From CAYTEO01 sp964436825 (GTDB taxonomy: Bacteria; Krumholzibacteriota; Krumholzibacteriia; LZORAL124-64-63): a stretch of 38,972 bases of DNA. The stretch is taken from NCBI GenBank assembly GCA_964436825.1, contig CAYTEO010000025.1, positions 1 to 38,972 on the forward strand, in the 5' to 3' direction. The notes beneath the pieces are model-generated. The model ran no database searches and was not told the origin of the DNA. It was given only the letters and a program-made list of their open reading frames with translations. Positions 1 through 8,233 of this stretch are shown piece by piece; the stretch's first letter is position 1, and each line of letters opens with the position of its first letter. The translations under genes were made by a program, and so were the position numbers.

Positions 1-813
1 GCCGAAGCCGAACTCGAACCGGTCGTAGTTGGTGTAGGTCTTGTCCTGGCGGCCGAAGTCGTCGGTCATGTAGCGCATCCGGCCCTCGAAGTGGTCGTCA
101 CTGCCGATGCGCGTGGTCACGTTGATGACGCCGGACATGGCCGACCCGTACTCGGGGTCCATGCCGCCGGTCACCGTCTTGACCGCCTCGACGGCGAGGC
201 TGGAGACCGACAGGGCGCCGCCGCCGGCCACGTTGTCCACCGGCACGCCGTCGATCCGCATGGAGACCTCGCCGCTGCGGCCGCCGCGGACGTAGAGCTG
301 GCCGTCGCGCATCTGCACGCCGGCCTGCTTGGCGACGGCCTGCTCCACCGAGTCGATGGCGTACTTCTGCAGGCGGTCCGAGTCGATCTTCTGCTCGCTG
401 GCGGCGTTCTTGACCTCGACCATGTAGCGGTCGGCATCGACGCTGATCGCCTGGAGGGTCTCGACGATGACGACCTTCATGTCGAAGCGCAGCTCGACCG
501 TCTCGCCGGCCTTGACCTCGACGGTCCTCTCCTCCGGGGCGTACCCGAGGTAGAGGACCTGGACGGTGTAGGTGCCCGGACGCAGGTTCTGGAAGTAGAA
601 GACGCCGCCGCCCAGGGACATGGTCCCGCGGTTCGTCCCCTTGAGCAGGACGTTGGCGTAGTCCAGGTACTCGCCAGTCTCGGAGTCGCGGATGATCCCC
701 TTGATGGCGCCGGGGGCCTGGGCCACCGCGAGGGTGTGCCCCAGGACCAGGAGCAGGAGAGCCGAGAGGAGGATCGTGACAGTGCGTCGCTGCAAACCGG
801 GGAACCGGAGCAT
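1..813 (-). CDS. TonB-dependent receptor, N-terminal part (3' end outside window)
   Basis: 271 codons are present and the gene runs off the left edge. The start is ATG at 813, preceded by AAAGGAG with a 7-nt gap. Residues 1-32 form a signal peptide with a hydrophobic core (ILLSALLLLVLG) and a probable cleavage site AVA|QAPG. Residues about 35-110 resemble the carboxypeptidase-regulatory-like beta domain common on FCB-type receptors (AIKGIIRDSETGEYLDYANV...). Residues about 130-250 match a TonB plug: QAVAKQAGVQ, LYVRGGRSGEVSMRIDGVPV, VKTVTGGMDPEYGSAMSGVINV. The beta-barrel would lie outside the window. The family imports large ligands or acts as a SusC-like or oar-like outer membrane transporter; the ligand cannot be told. 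It has its own strong promoter (1014-1042). The family call is firm. Confidence 0.9.
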   Translation of the reverse strand, partial: MLRFPGLQRRTVTILLSALLLLVLGHTLAVAQAPGAIKGIIRDSETGEYLDYANVLLKGTNRGTMSLGGGVFYFQNLRPGTYTVQVLYLGYAPEERTVEVKAGETVELRFDMKVVIVETLQAISVDADRYMVEVKNAASEQKIDSDRLQKYAIDSVEQAVAKQAGVQMRDGQLYVRGGRSGEVSMRIDGVPVDNVAGGGALSVSSLAVEAVKTVTGGMDPEYGSAMSGVINVTTRIGSDDHFEGRMRYMTDDFGRQDKTYTNYDRFEFGFG

Positions 814-1013
814 CGCGCTGCTCCTTTCACGCGTTGCGCATCCCGGACGACCGCCGCGTTCCGGGTGCAGCGCGCGGGAAACGGGTATGATCCACTGTGC
901 GGGCACAGCCGCTCTCACGACAGAGTCCCCCCGGGTGAACCTCGGCACCGTCGACGACCGTGGAACGCTCCGTGGGGATGGGGAAAACAAGCTCAACCGG
1001 CAACTTTCGGCTG

Positions 1014-1042
1014 AATATAGAGATTGCCCTAGGGGGTGTCAA
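1014..1042 (-). promoter_or_regulatory. Sigma-70-type promoter for the TonB receptor gene
   Basis: On the minus strand, a perfect -35 TTGACA (1042-1037) is separated by 17 nt from -10 TATATT (1019-1014). The -35 box contains the TGA stop of the upstream ABC ATPase gene. The predicted transcript starts near 1007 and has a leader of about 190 nt before the ATG at 813. I saw no known riboswitch in that leader. Confidence 0.8.
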
Positions 1043-2736
1043 CCTAATGTCCCCGGCCGCTCCTCGCGGACGACGGGGCAGCGGAGCCGATGCCCCGGGG
1101 AGACCGTCGCCAGGTCCGGCAGGCGGCGCCCGCAGTCGTCCCGGCGCCGGGGACAGCGGGCGAGATAGGGGCATCCCGGGGAGACGAACCCGGTAGCGGG
1201 AGCGGCGACCTGCCGGTCCGCATCCGGCGTCCCCTCTCCCCACAGATAGCGGCTGTACGGGTGCCGTGGCTCGACCGACGCGGGACACTCCTCGACGACG
1301 ACGCCGCCGTAGACGACCAGCAGCCGCTCGCCGTGGCGACGGGCCAGTTCCAGGTCGTGGGTCACCAGCAGCAGCGCCAGGCGGTGGCGCTCCTGGAGAC
1401 GGAGCAGCAGGGAGAGGAGCCGGTGGCGCGTCAGCAGGTCCTGGGAACTGGTCGGCTCGTCGGCCACCAGGACCAGCGGCCTCGCCGCCAGGGCCCGTGC
1501 CAGGGCCACCCGCTGGCGCTGGCCGCCGCTGAGGGCGTGGGGTCGGCGCGACCAGAGGGACTCGGGCAACTCCACGTCCCGGAGCCACGCCGCCGTCGCC
1601 TCGTCCGCCCTGCCGGGCGGCACACCGGCCGCCAGCACCGCCTCCCGGACCGTGTCGAGACAGCGTTGGCGGGGGTCGAGCGAGCGGTACGGGTTCTGGA
1701 AGACCAGCTGGACCGGATGGGGCCCGCGCCGCGGCTGGCCGGCAATCTCGACCCGGCCCTCCCGGGGCCTGGCCAGACCGGCCAGCAGGAGCGCCAGCGA
1801 GGTCTTCCCGCCGCCGGACTCACCCACCAGGGCGACCCTCTCGGCCGCCGCCACCGTCAGGTCGACCCCGCGGACGACGTCGTGCCGCGCCCCGGGCGGA
1901 CGCCAGCGCAGGCCGCGGGCCGTCAGGACCGGCGCGGCGTCGTCCGGACGGGCGGACGGCGGCGGGACGGGCGCCCCGAGGGCCGTCACGAGCTCCCTGG
2001 TCAGCGCCGCCCGCGGTGCCCCGAGCAGGCGGTCCGGCGCGCCGCGCTCGACGATCCGGCCTCCGTCCAGGACGACGACCTCGTCGGCCATCGCGGCGGC
2101 GACGGCCAGGTCGTGGGTGATCAGCAGCAGCGCCAGCCCGCGTTCCTCCACCAGCCGGCGCAGGGTCGCCAGCAGGGCGTCGGCGGTGGGCCGGTCCAGG
2201 TTCGTCGTCGGTTCGTCGGCCAGCAGCAGGGACGGCTCCCCGGCCAGGGCCAGGGCCAGCAGGAGGCGCTGGCACTGGCCGCCACTGAGCTGATGGGGGT
2301 AGCGGCGCAGGATGTCCCGGCCGCCGGGCAGCTGGACGTCCCGCAGCAGCGAGGCGACGCGCGCGTCCAGTTCCCCGCGCGGGACGCCGTGACAGCGGAG
2401 CGTCTCGCGGAGCTGGTCCCCCACCCGCCAGACCGGGTCCAGGGAGGCCACCGGGTCCTGGGGCAGCAGCGCCAGCTCCCGCCCCAGCAGCCGGCGCCGC
2501 CCGGCCGCGTCCAGGGACTCCCCGCGCCAGCGCACGACCCCCCTCACCACCGCTCCCGGCGGCACCAGCCCCAGCAGGGCCAGGGCCAGGGAGGTCTTGC
2601 CGCTCCCGGAGGGGCCGACCAGGGCCGTCACGCGCCCCGACCGCAGGGCGAGGTCGACGCCGTCGACGGCGGCGCGGCGGGCACCGGCGTGGCGAAGGGT
2701 CACTCCCTCAAGGGTGCACAGCGGTGGCTTCGTCAC
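1039..2736 (-). CDS. Fused dipeptide/oligopeptide ABC transporter ATP-binding protein (DppD-DppF type)
   Basis: 565 residues hold two complete ABC ATPase domains. The first has Walker A GPSGSGKTS (41-49), signature LSGGQCQR (from 150) and Walker B LLLADEP (about 170-176). The second has Walker A GESGGGKTS (305-313), signature LSGGQRQR (from 402) and Walker B LVLVADEP (about 421-428). The C-terminus has the Cys-rich oligopeptide-family tail (CPYLARCPRRRDDC). In the family these domains power peptide or nickel uptake through the permease pair encoded just upstream; usually they are two proteins. The start is GTG at 2736, overlapping the end of the dppC-like gene by 29 nt, with GGGAGG just upstream. 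The substrate is unknown and no binding protein is encoded nearby. Confidence 0.92.
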   Translation of the reverse strand: MTKPPLCTLEGVTLRHAGARRAAVDGVDLALRSGRVTALVGPSGSGKTSLALALLGLVPPGAVVRGVVRWRGESLDAAGRRRLLGRELALLPQDPVASLDPVWRVGDQLRETLRCHGVPRGELDARVASLLRDVQLPGGRDILRRYPHQLSGGQCQRLLLALALAGEPSLLLADEPTTNLDRPTADALLATLRRLVEERGLALLLITHDLAVAAAMADEVVVLDGGRIVERGAPDRLLGAPRAALTRELVTALGAPVPPPSARPDDAAPVLTARGLRWRPPGARHDVVRGVDLTVAAAERVALVGESGGGKTSLALLLAGLARPREGRVEIAGQPRRGPHPVQLVFQNPYRSLDPRQRCLDTVREAVLAAGVPPGRADEATAAWLRDVELPESLWSRRPHALSGGQRQRVALARALAARPLVLVADEPTSSQDLLTRHRLLSLLLRLQERHRLALLLVTHDLELARRHGERLLVVYGGVVVEECPASVEPRHPYSRYLWGEGTPDADRQVAAPATGFVSPGCPYLARCPRRRDDCGRRLPDLATVSPGHRLRCPVVREERPGTLG

Positions 2737-3592
2737 CCTCGACCTCCCGTTCGAAGCGACGCGGGTCGGCCCGGTCGCGCAGCCCGTCCCCCAGCAGGTT
2801 GTAGGCGACGACGGTCAGCGTCAGCGCCACCCCCGGGAACGTGGCCACCCACCACCCGTCCACCAGGTGGCCACGGCCGTGCTCGATCATCGCTCCCCAG
2901 GTGATCGTCGGCTCCTGGGCGCCGAGGCCCAGGTAGCTGAGGAACGACTCCAGCAGGATCGTGTTGCCGATCCGCAGGGCGGCCGCCACCAGCAGGGTCG
3001 GCACCACGTGGGGCAGGATGTGGCGGCGCGCCAGCGTCCAGGACCGTAGGCCCAGGCCCCGCGCCGCCAGGACGAACTCCCGCCGGCGCAGCGTGAGGAT
3101 CTCCGCGCGGACCAGCCGGGCGATCCCCATCCAGCCGGTCATTCCCAGCACGACGACGACCAGCAGCAGCGACGGTTCCAGCAGGGCCGACAGCAGCAGC
3201 ACGAGGAAGATCCGGGGCAGGGCCAGGAAGAGATCCGTCAGCCCCATCAGCAGCCGGTCCAGCCAGCGTGGCCCCAGCCCCGCCGTCGTGCCGACGACCG
3301 TGCCCAGCACCAGGGCCAGCAGGACGCTGGCCCACCCCACCAGCAGCGAGGCCCTCGCCCCCACCAGGATGCGGCTGAACACGTCACGGCCGAGGGCGTC
3401 GGTCCCGCACGGGTGCGCCAGCGAGGGCGGCAGCAGGCGGCCCGTCACCGGGGCCAGCGCGCGGGGATCGCAAGGGACGATCAGGGGGGCCGCCAGCGCC
3501 AGCAGGAGCCCCGCCCCGACCAACAGCAGGCCGGCCCGCAACCGGCCGGTGCCCAGGCGGCTGAGAAGCGTCGGCGTGGCCGGTCCGCTCAC
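2708..3592 (-). CDS. Dipeptide-type ABC transporter permease (DppC family)
   Basis: 294 residues. The N-terminal helix (LRAGLLLVGAGLLLALAAPLIV) is followed by the OppC/DppC motif HPCGTDALGRDVFSRILVGAR and a BPD_transp_1 domain. The domain carries the EAA-type cytoplasmic loop EFVLAARGLGLRSWTLARRHILP and the C-terminal LSYLGLGAQEPTITWGAMI typical of DppC. It forms the inner membrane channel with the DppB-like partner. The GTG start at 3592 overlaps the TGA of that partner by 4 nt (GTGA), so the two are translationally coupled. The ribosome binding site is weak (a G-run), consistent with coupling. The family call is firm and the transported peptide or metal is unknown. Confidence 0.92.
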   Translation of the reverse strand: MSGPATPTLLSRLGTGRLRAGLLLVGAGLLLALAAPLIVPCDPRALAPVTGRLLPPSLAHPCGTDALGRDVFSRILVGARASLLVGWASVLLALVLGTVVGTTAGLGPRWLDRLLMGLTDLFLALPRIFLVLLLSALLEPSLLLVVVVLGMTGWMGIARLVRAEILTLRRREFVLAARGLGLRSWTLARRHILPHVVPTLLVAAALRIGNTILLESFLSYLGLGAQEPTITWGAMIEHGRGHLVDGWWVATFPGVALTLTVVAYNLLGDGLRDRADPRRFEREVEGDEATAVHP

Positions 3593-4575
3593 GGCCCGCC
3601 CCCGCTGCCACGGCCGACGCGCGGATCGACGACGGCGTAGAGGGCGTCGGCCAGGGCGTTGCCCACGACGACGAGCACGCCGGCCAGGGCCGTCGCCCCG
3701 ATGACGACCGGGTAGTCGCGGGCGAAGATGGCCTCGACGGTGACCCGCCCCATCCCCGGCCAGGCGAAGACCGTCTCGGTGACGACGGCCCCTCCCAGCA
3801 GGAACGGCAGGTTCAGTCCCACGAGGGTGACGACCGGCAGCAGGGCGTTGCGCACCGCGTGGCGCCAGACGACGGTCCGCTCGGGCAGCCCCCGCGCCCG
3901 CGCGGCCACGATGAAGTCGGCGTCGAGGACCTCCAGCAGGCTGTTGCGCAGGTAGCGGGCCGTCCCGGCCGCCGTGGAGGCGCCCAGGACGACGACCGGC
4001 AGGACCATGTGCCGCGCCAGGTCCCCGAGCTGCGCCGGCCAGCCGAGCCGGGCCGCGTCCAGGGAGGTCATCCCGCCGCTGGGCAGCCAGCCGAGACCGC
4101 GCGCGAACAGCAGGATCAGGATCAGCCCCAGCCAGAACGACGGCAGCGACCAGGCGACCAGGCCGGCCAGGTCCACCAGCCGCTCGCGCCGCGTCCCGTA
4201 GTGCCGCGCCAGCCAGACCCCCAGCGGCAGGGCCAGCAGCAGGTGGACCAGATAGGCGGTGACCGTCAGCAGGAGCGTGCGCGGCAGCGCCTCGGCCAGG
4301 ATGGCGGTGACGGGGCGCTGCTGCCTGAGGCTCGTGCCCAGGTCGCCGCGCACGGCACCGGCCAGCCAGTGGAGGTAGCGGCGGCCGAGCGGCTCGTCCA
4401 GTCCCAGGCGGTGGCGCAGCAGGGCGCGCTGGGCCTCTCCCAGGTCCTGGTCCTGGATCCGCCCGACCGGGTCGCCGGGAACGAGGTGGGCGACGAAGAA
4501 GACGACGCTCAGCACGCACAGCACCAGCAGCGCCAGGGTCGTCGTCCGCCAGGCGATTCTTCGCATCGTGCGCAC
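3589..4575 (-). CDS. Dipeptide-type ABC transporter permease (DppB family)
   Basis: 328 residues from a GTG at 4575. GGGAG (4588-4584) lies 8 nt upstream and the promoter at 4617-4646 places transcription start near 4610, which rules out starts further upstream. An ATG at 4566 is an alternative. It shows the DppB N-terminal helix ending HLVPGDPVGRI, a periplasmic loop, six membrane segments and the EAA loop DFIVAARARGLPERTVVWRHAVRNALLP, followed by TETVFAWPGMGR, which is diagnostic of this family. It pairs with the DppC-like protein downstream. First gene of the importer operon. Confidence 0.92.
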   Translation of the reverse strand: MRTMRRIAWRTTTLALLVLCVLSVVFFVAHLVPGDPVGRIQDQDLGEAQRALLRHRLGLDEPLGRRYLHWLAGAVRGDLGTSLRQQRPVTAILAEALPRTLLLTVTAYLVHLLLALPLGVWLARHYGTRRERLVDLAGLVAWSLPSFWLGLILILLFARGLGWLPSGGMTSLDAARLGWPAQLGDLARHMVLPVVVLGASTAAGTARYLRNSLLEVLDADFIVAARARGLPERTVVWRHAVRNALLPVVTLVGLNLPFLLGGAVVTETVFAWPGMGRVTVEAIFARDYPVVIGATALAGVLVVVGNALADALYAVVDPRVGRGSGGGP

Positions 4576-4886
4576 CGCGTCGTCTCCCGTTCTGCCGTGA
4601 CATCCGCCGGCGGCTGAGTGTAGGGAGCCCGCCCCGGACCGGTCAAGCAAGGCCTGTCCGCGCTGCACGATGCAGCGGCGGACTTGCAGCTCGCAACGTC
4701 CCGACGGCGTCGCCGGCGTTCCCGGGCTGCCCGCGCCTTCCCCGTCCCCCCGCCAGGAGCCGCGTAGGGCCCCGGATACGCCCATCCTTCCCCGTGACGG
4801 TCCCGGCGACCGTCGCCGTGCGGTTCCGGTACGACTCTTTCATGGGGACGGACGAGCAGCTGGACCCGCAACCCGGAACGACAACG
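4576..4886. other. 311-bp divergent intergenic region
   Basis: This region separates the ABC importer operon from the lipoprotein gene. The part near 4617-4646 holds the importer promoter. On the plus side I found no convincing -35/-10 pair for the lipoprotein gene. A small inverted repeat (GACGGT-7-ACCGTC, from about 4797) precedes it. Reading frames that extend the two genes into this region lack ribosome binding sites and are probably not translated. Confidence 0.6.
4617..4646 (-). promoter_or_regulatory. Promoter of the dpp-like ABC importer operon
   Basis: On the minus strand, TTGACC (4646-4641) is separated by 18 nt from TACACT (4622-4617). The predicted start point is near 4610, about 35 nt before the chosen GTG. 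Confidence 0.65.
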
Positions 4887-6953
4887 ATGACATACCCTCG
4901 CACACAGCCGGATCCCACCCGCCGCCGACACGTTCCCGCCCCGTTCGTCGCGGTGCTGCTGGCCGCGCTCGCGCTGGGCGGCTGCACCATCGAGGAGCCG
5001 TCGCTGCCCACCTTCTCGACCCACCTGGCCGTGCCCCTGGGAACCCAGGACGTCACCGTCGCGGAGATCCTCGACGACCACGGCGACTACCTGGCGGCCC
5101 GCCCCGACTCGTCGCTGGCCTTCGACGTCCGGGGCGACACGACGGTCGTCGAGCTGGACGTGGACCTGACCGCCGACGTGGCCGGCACCGAGTTCGCCAC
5201 CGAGATCGGCGAGATCACCCTGGACGCCGTCTCCGGGGCGACGGTCGGCTTCTCCCTGGTCGACCTCTACCCCGACGCCGCCGACCTGCCGTCGACGCCG
5301 GTGGACGTGCCGCCGTTCACCTTCGACGACACCAGCGACCCCACGAGCCTGGGCGAGCTGGAGAGCGCCCACGTCAGCAGCGGCGTCCTGGAGGTGACGC
5401 TCACCAACGGACTGGCCGTCCCGGTCTCCGGCGACGCGCCGCCGGAGCTGCTGACCCTGCAGCTGCTGGCCGCCGGCGACGGACGGCTGGTGGGCGAGGT
5501 GAGCTTCCCGACCCCGATCGCCAGCGGGGCGTCGGCCACCGGGGTCATGGACCTGGCCGGTGCCGACCTGCCGGGCGACGTCCGGTTCCGGGTGGCGGGC
5601 GGCTCGGCCGGCGCCGACGGGGTCGTCGTCGATCCCGCGGCCGAGCTGACGGTGACGGTGACGCCCCGCGACATCGTCGTCGACGCGGCGACGGCCGTGA
5701 TCGGCGCCCAGGGCTTCGCGTCCCGCAGCGGCATCGCCCTGCCCGACTCGGTGGGGATCATCGCCGCCGAGCTGACCGGCGGGGTCCTCGAATTGACGAC
5801 CACCAACGAGCTGCCCATCCCCTGCACGGCGACGGTCCGCTTCGACGAGATCACCACCGCCGACGGCGACACGCTGGTCGTCCCGATCGAGCTGGCCGCG
5901 GGTGCCTCGACCCGCACGACGGTGCCGCTGGCCGGCTGCCGGATCGCCGCCACCGACGGCGCTCCCCTCGACTCGTTGACCGTCCGCACCGAGGTCGTTT
6001 CCCCGGGCAGCGACGGCGCCATGGTCACCATCACCTCAGGTTCACGCATCGGCGCCGTCGTTGCCCCGACCACCCTGGCCTTCGGCGAGATCACGGGCCG
6101 GATCCCCGAACAGGTCTTCCCGCTCGATCCGGTCGTCGAGACGATCGACCTGCCCGAGGAGCTGGACGGGCTGACCCTGCCGGAGGCGACCCTGGCCATC
6201 GACATCGTCAACCGGACGGGGATCGACGGCCTGCTCGATTTCACCCTGACGGCGATCAACGCCCGCGGCGAGACGACCGTCCTGTCCGCGGCCGCCGAGA
6301 TCGCCGCCGACCGCAGCGGCGGCACCCGCACGACGATCGTCCTGGACCAGGGCAACAGCAACATCGCCGAGCTGCTCAGCAGCCTGCCGCAGGAGCTGTC
6401 CTTCGCCGGCCGGCTGAGCGTGGGCGGGGACGACCGCATCGGGACGATCCGCCCGGGCGACAGCGCCCTGGTGAGCTGGCGCGTGGCGGCGCCGGTGCGG
6501 GTCGTCATCGCCGACGGCACCGAGATCAACCACCATCCCGAGCGGATCGCCATCGACGCCGACGTCCGCGACGACATCGACCGCCACGTCGTGGCCGGCG
6601 AGCTCGTGGCGGACGTCGACAACCACTTCCCGTTCGGGGTGGGGATCCGCCTGCTGGTGGGGCCCGACTCGCTGGGGACGCTGACGGCGCCCGAGCTGGT
6701 CATCGGTCCCCTGGACGTGGCCGAGGGCGACGTGGACCCGGCGACCGGCACGACGGTCGCCGCACGGCGCACCCGCCTCGTCGTCCCGCTGGACCACGAC
6801 CAGATCCGGGCCTTCCTGCGCCCCGACGCCCACCTGGCCGTCGCGGCGCTGCTGCCCGGCAGCGGCGGCCAGGCGGTGGCCCTGCGCCTCGGCGACGGGG
6901 TCACCGTCACCGGCGCCGTGCGCGTGGAACTGCTGGTGGAGGAGGACCAGTGA
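4887..6953 (+). CDS. Large repeat-containing lipoprotein, function unknown
   Basis: 688 residues from an ATG at 4887 with a weak ribosome binding site. The start is chosen because it gives a clean lipoprotein signal: basic TRRRH, hydrophobic AVLLAALALGGC, Cys33 as lipidation site. The rest is Asp/Ala/Val-rich, beta-like and lacks catalytic motifs. I see four related units at a period of about 135 residues, marked by SGVLEVTLTNGLAVPV (near 165), GGVLELTTTNELPIPC (near 297), LAIDIVNRTG (near 437) and VADVDNHFPFG (near 571). Each has a turn Asn after a strand, like Ig-fold WHy/LEA14-type domains. The next gene overlaps its stop, so the two are probably partners at the outer membrane. I do not recognise a named family. 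Confidence 0.75.
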   Translation: MTYPRTQPDPTRRRHVPAPFVAVLLAALALGGCTIEEPSLPTFSTHLAVPLGTQDVTVAEILDDHGDYLAARPDSSLAFDVRGDTTVVELDVDLTADVAGTEFATEIGEITLDAVSGATVGFSLVDLYPDAADLPSTPVDVPPFTFDDTSDPTSLGELESAHVSSGVLEVTLTNGLAVPVSGDAPPELLTLQLLAAGDGRLVGEVSFPTPIASGASATGVMDLAGADLPGDVRFRVAGGSAGADGVVVDPAAELTVTVTPRDIVVDAATAVIGAQGFASRSGIALPDSVGIIAAELTGGVLELTTTNELPIPCTATVRFDEITTADGDTLVVPIELAAGASTRTTVPLAGCRIAATDGAPLDSLTVRTEVVSPGSDGAMVTITSGSRIGAVVAPTTLAFGEITGRIPEQVFPLDPVVETIDLPEELDGLTLPEATLAIDIVNRTGIDGLLDFTLTAINARGETTVLSAAAEIAADRSGGTRTTIVLDQGNSNIAELLSSLPQELSFAGRLSVGGDDRIGTIRPGDSALVSWRVAAPVRVVIADGTEINHHPERIAIDADVRDDIDRHVVAGELVADVDNHFPFGVGIRLLVGPDSLGTLTAPELVIGPLDVAEGDVDPATGTTVAARRTRLVVPLDHDQIRAFLRPDAHLAVAALLPGSGGQAVALRLGDGVTVTGAVRVELLVEEDQ

Positions 6954-8215
6954 AACGGACCGGACAGCAACCGCCCCCGCTCTTCCTGCTCGCCTGCGCC
7001 CTGCTGGCGGCGGCCTGCCTCGCCCCGGCCGCCGCCGTCGCCCAGGGCGAGGTCCGCTCCCTCGGCCTGGCCGGCGCCTACACGGCCGCCGCCCGCGGCC
7101 TGGACGCCGTCGCCTGGAACCCGGCCAACCTGGCGCTGCACCGTTCCAGCGGCGTCGAGCTGAACCTCGTCTCCTTCGCCGTGGACCTGCACAACAACTC
7201 CTTCTCCCTCTCCCGGTACAACGCCTACACCGGCGCGACGCTGACCGACGCCGACAAGGCGCTGCTGCTGTCGGACATCCCGGTCGAGGGGCTGATCGTC
7301 GACGCCGACGTCCATGCCGGGGCCCTGGGCCTCTGCGTCGGCCCCTTCGCCCTGACCGTCCAGGGCAGCGCCGCCGGCCGGGGGGTCGTCGACCGCGACT
7401 TCTTCGACCTGATCCTGATGGGCAACGAGATCGGCCAGAGCTTCGACTTCACCGACACCGACGGCGAGGCCCGGGCCTTCGGCGCGGTGACGCTCAGCTG
7501 GGCCACGCCGCTGCACACCTCGCGGACCCACCGCCTCTCGGCGGGAATCAACGTGCGGTACCTGCACGGCCTCTACGACCTGCGCGTCGAGCGGGCCGAG
7601 GGCGGATTGACCTTCGCTCCGGACCGGGTCTTCGGCAAGGCCGAGGCCAGCTACCTGACCGCCGAGGGCGGCAGCGGCTACGCCGTCGACCTGGGACTGA
7701 CCCTCCAGGCACCGCGGGGCTGGGTCCTGGGGCTGGCCGTCGACAACGTCGGCAGCCACCTGCGCTGGGACAGCAACGTCGAGCGCCACCTCTGGTACGC
7801 CGCGGGCGACTCGCTGACCGCCACGACCGACGACCTCGACGCCCACGTCGACAGCGGCGACTCGACCGTCGCCGCCGCCCCCTACACCGACTCGCTGACC
7901 CCGGTCCTGCGGCTGGGCGTCTCCAACCGGCTGGGCGCGCTGCTGTTCGACATCGACCTGCACAAGGGGCTGCGCGACGTCAGCGGGCGGAGCGACGACC
8001 TCGACCTGAGCATCGGGATGGAGTGGGAGCTGACCGGGTGGCTGCGGCCGCGCTGGGGCGTGGGGTTCGGCGGCGACGGCAACCGCAGCGCCGCCGGGCT
8101 GGGCCTGCTGCTGGGGCCGCTGCGCTGGGACCTGGCCGTCGCCAACCACGGCGAGCTGGTCCCCGACGACACCAAGGGACTGGCCTTCGCCTCGGGGGTG
8201 GCGCTGAGGTTCTGA
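6950..8215 (+). CDS. Outer membrane beta-barrel protein, PorV/FadL-like
   Basis: 421 residues. The GTG at 6950 overlaps the lipoprotein stop by 4 nt (GTGA), with GGAGGAGG just upstream. The signal peptide (LFLLACALLAAACLAPAAAVA) has a likely cut AVA|QGEV. The mature start SLGLAGAYTAAARGLDAVAWNPANLAL is the typical opening of PorV/FadL-like barrels (DUF5723 and TraF-like families): a glycine-rich turn followed by D-A-x-x-x-NPA. The remainder alternates amphipathic strands and ends in an aromatic strand (FASGVALRF). Such proteins are transporters or shuttles/assembly factors for surface proteins. Coupling to the lipoprotein suggests joint work at the outer membrane; the substrate is unknown. 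Confidence 0.8.
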   Translation: MKRTGQQPPPLFLLACALLAAACLAPAAAVAQGEVRSLGLAGAYTAAARGLDAVAWNPANLALHRSSGVELNLVSFAVDLHNNSFSLSRYNAYTGATLTDADKALLLSDIPVEGLIVDADVHAGALGLCVGPFALTVQGSAAGRGVVDRDFFDLILMGNEIGQSFDFTDTDGEARAFGAVTLSWATPLHTSRTHRLSAGINVRYLHGLYDLRVERAEGGLTFAPDRVFGKAEASYLTAEGGSGYAVDLGLTLQAPRGWVLGLAVDNVGSHLRWDSNVERHLWYAAGDSLTATTDDLDAHVDSGDSTVAAAPYTDSLTPVLRLGVSNRLGALLFDIDLHKGLRDVSGRSDDLDLSIGMEWELTGWLRPRWGVGFGGDGNRSAAGLGLLLGPLRWDLAVANHGELVPDDTKGLAFASGVALRF

Positions 8216-8233
8216 CCGCCGCGCGCGGGTCAG
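8212..8233. terminator. Small palindrome spanning both convergent stop codons
   Basis: CTGACC and GGTCAG are separated by 10 nt. The left arm contains the TGA of the barrel gene and the right arm the reverse-complement stop of the lipM-like gene. It is a possible weak bidirectional terminator; there is no T-tract on either side. Confidence 0.35.

Noticed and set aside
814..1007. Cobalamin riboswitch before the TonB receptor gene
   Set aside because: No B12-box-like sequence seen in the leader.
1090..2904. Plus-strand open frame opposite the fused ABC ATPase
   Set aside because: Low-complexity translation rich in Gln, Arg and Gly; opposite strand encodes two perfect ABC domains.
4670..8215. 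A single frame joining the lipoprotein region to the barrel
   Set aside because: Only the last third (barrel) is a protein; the earlier part is an off-frame reading of the lipoprotein gene. GTG at 6950 with a strong ribosome site is the true start.
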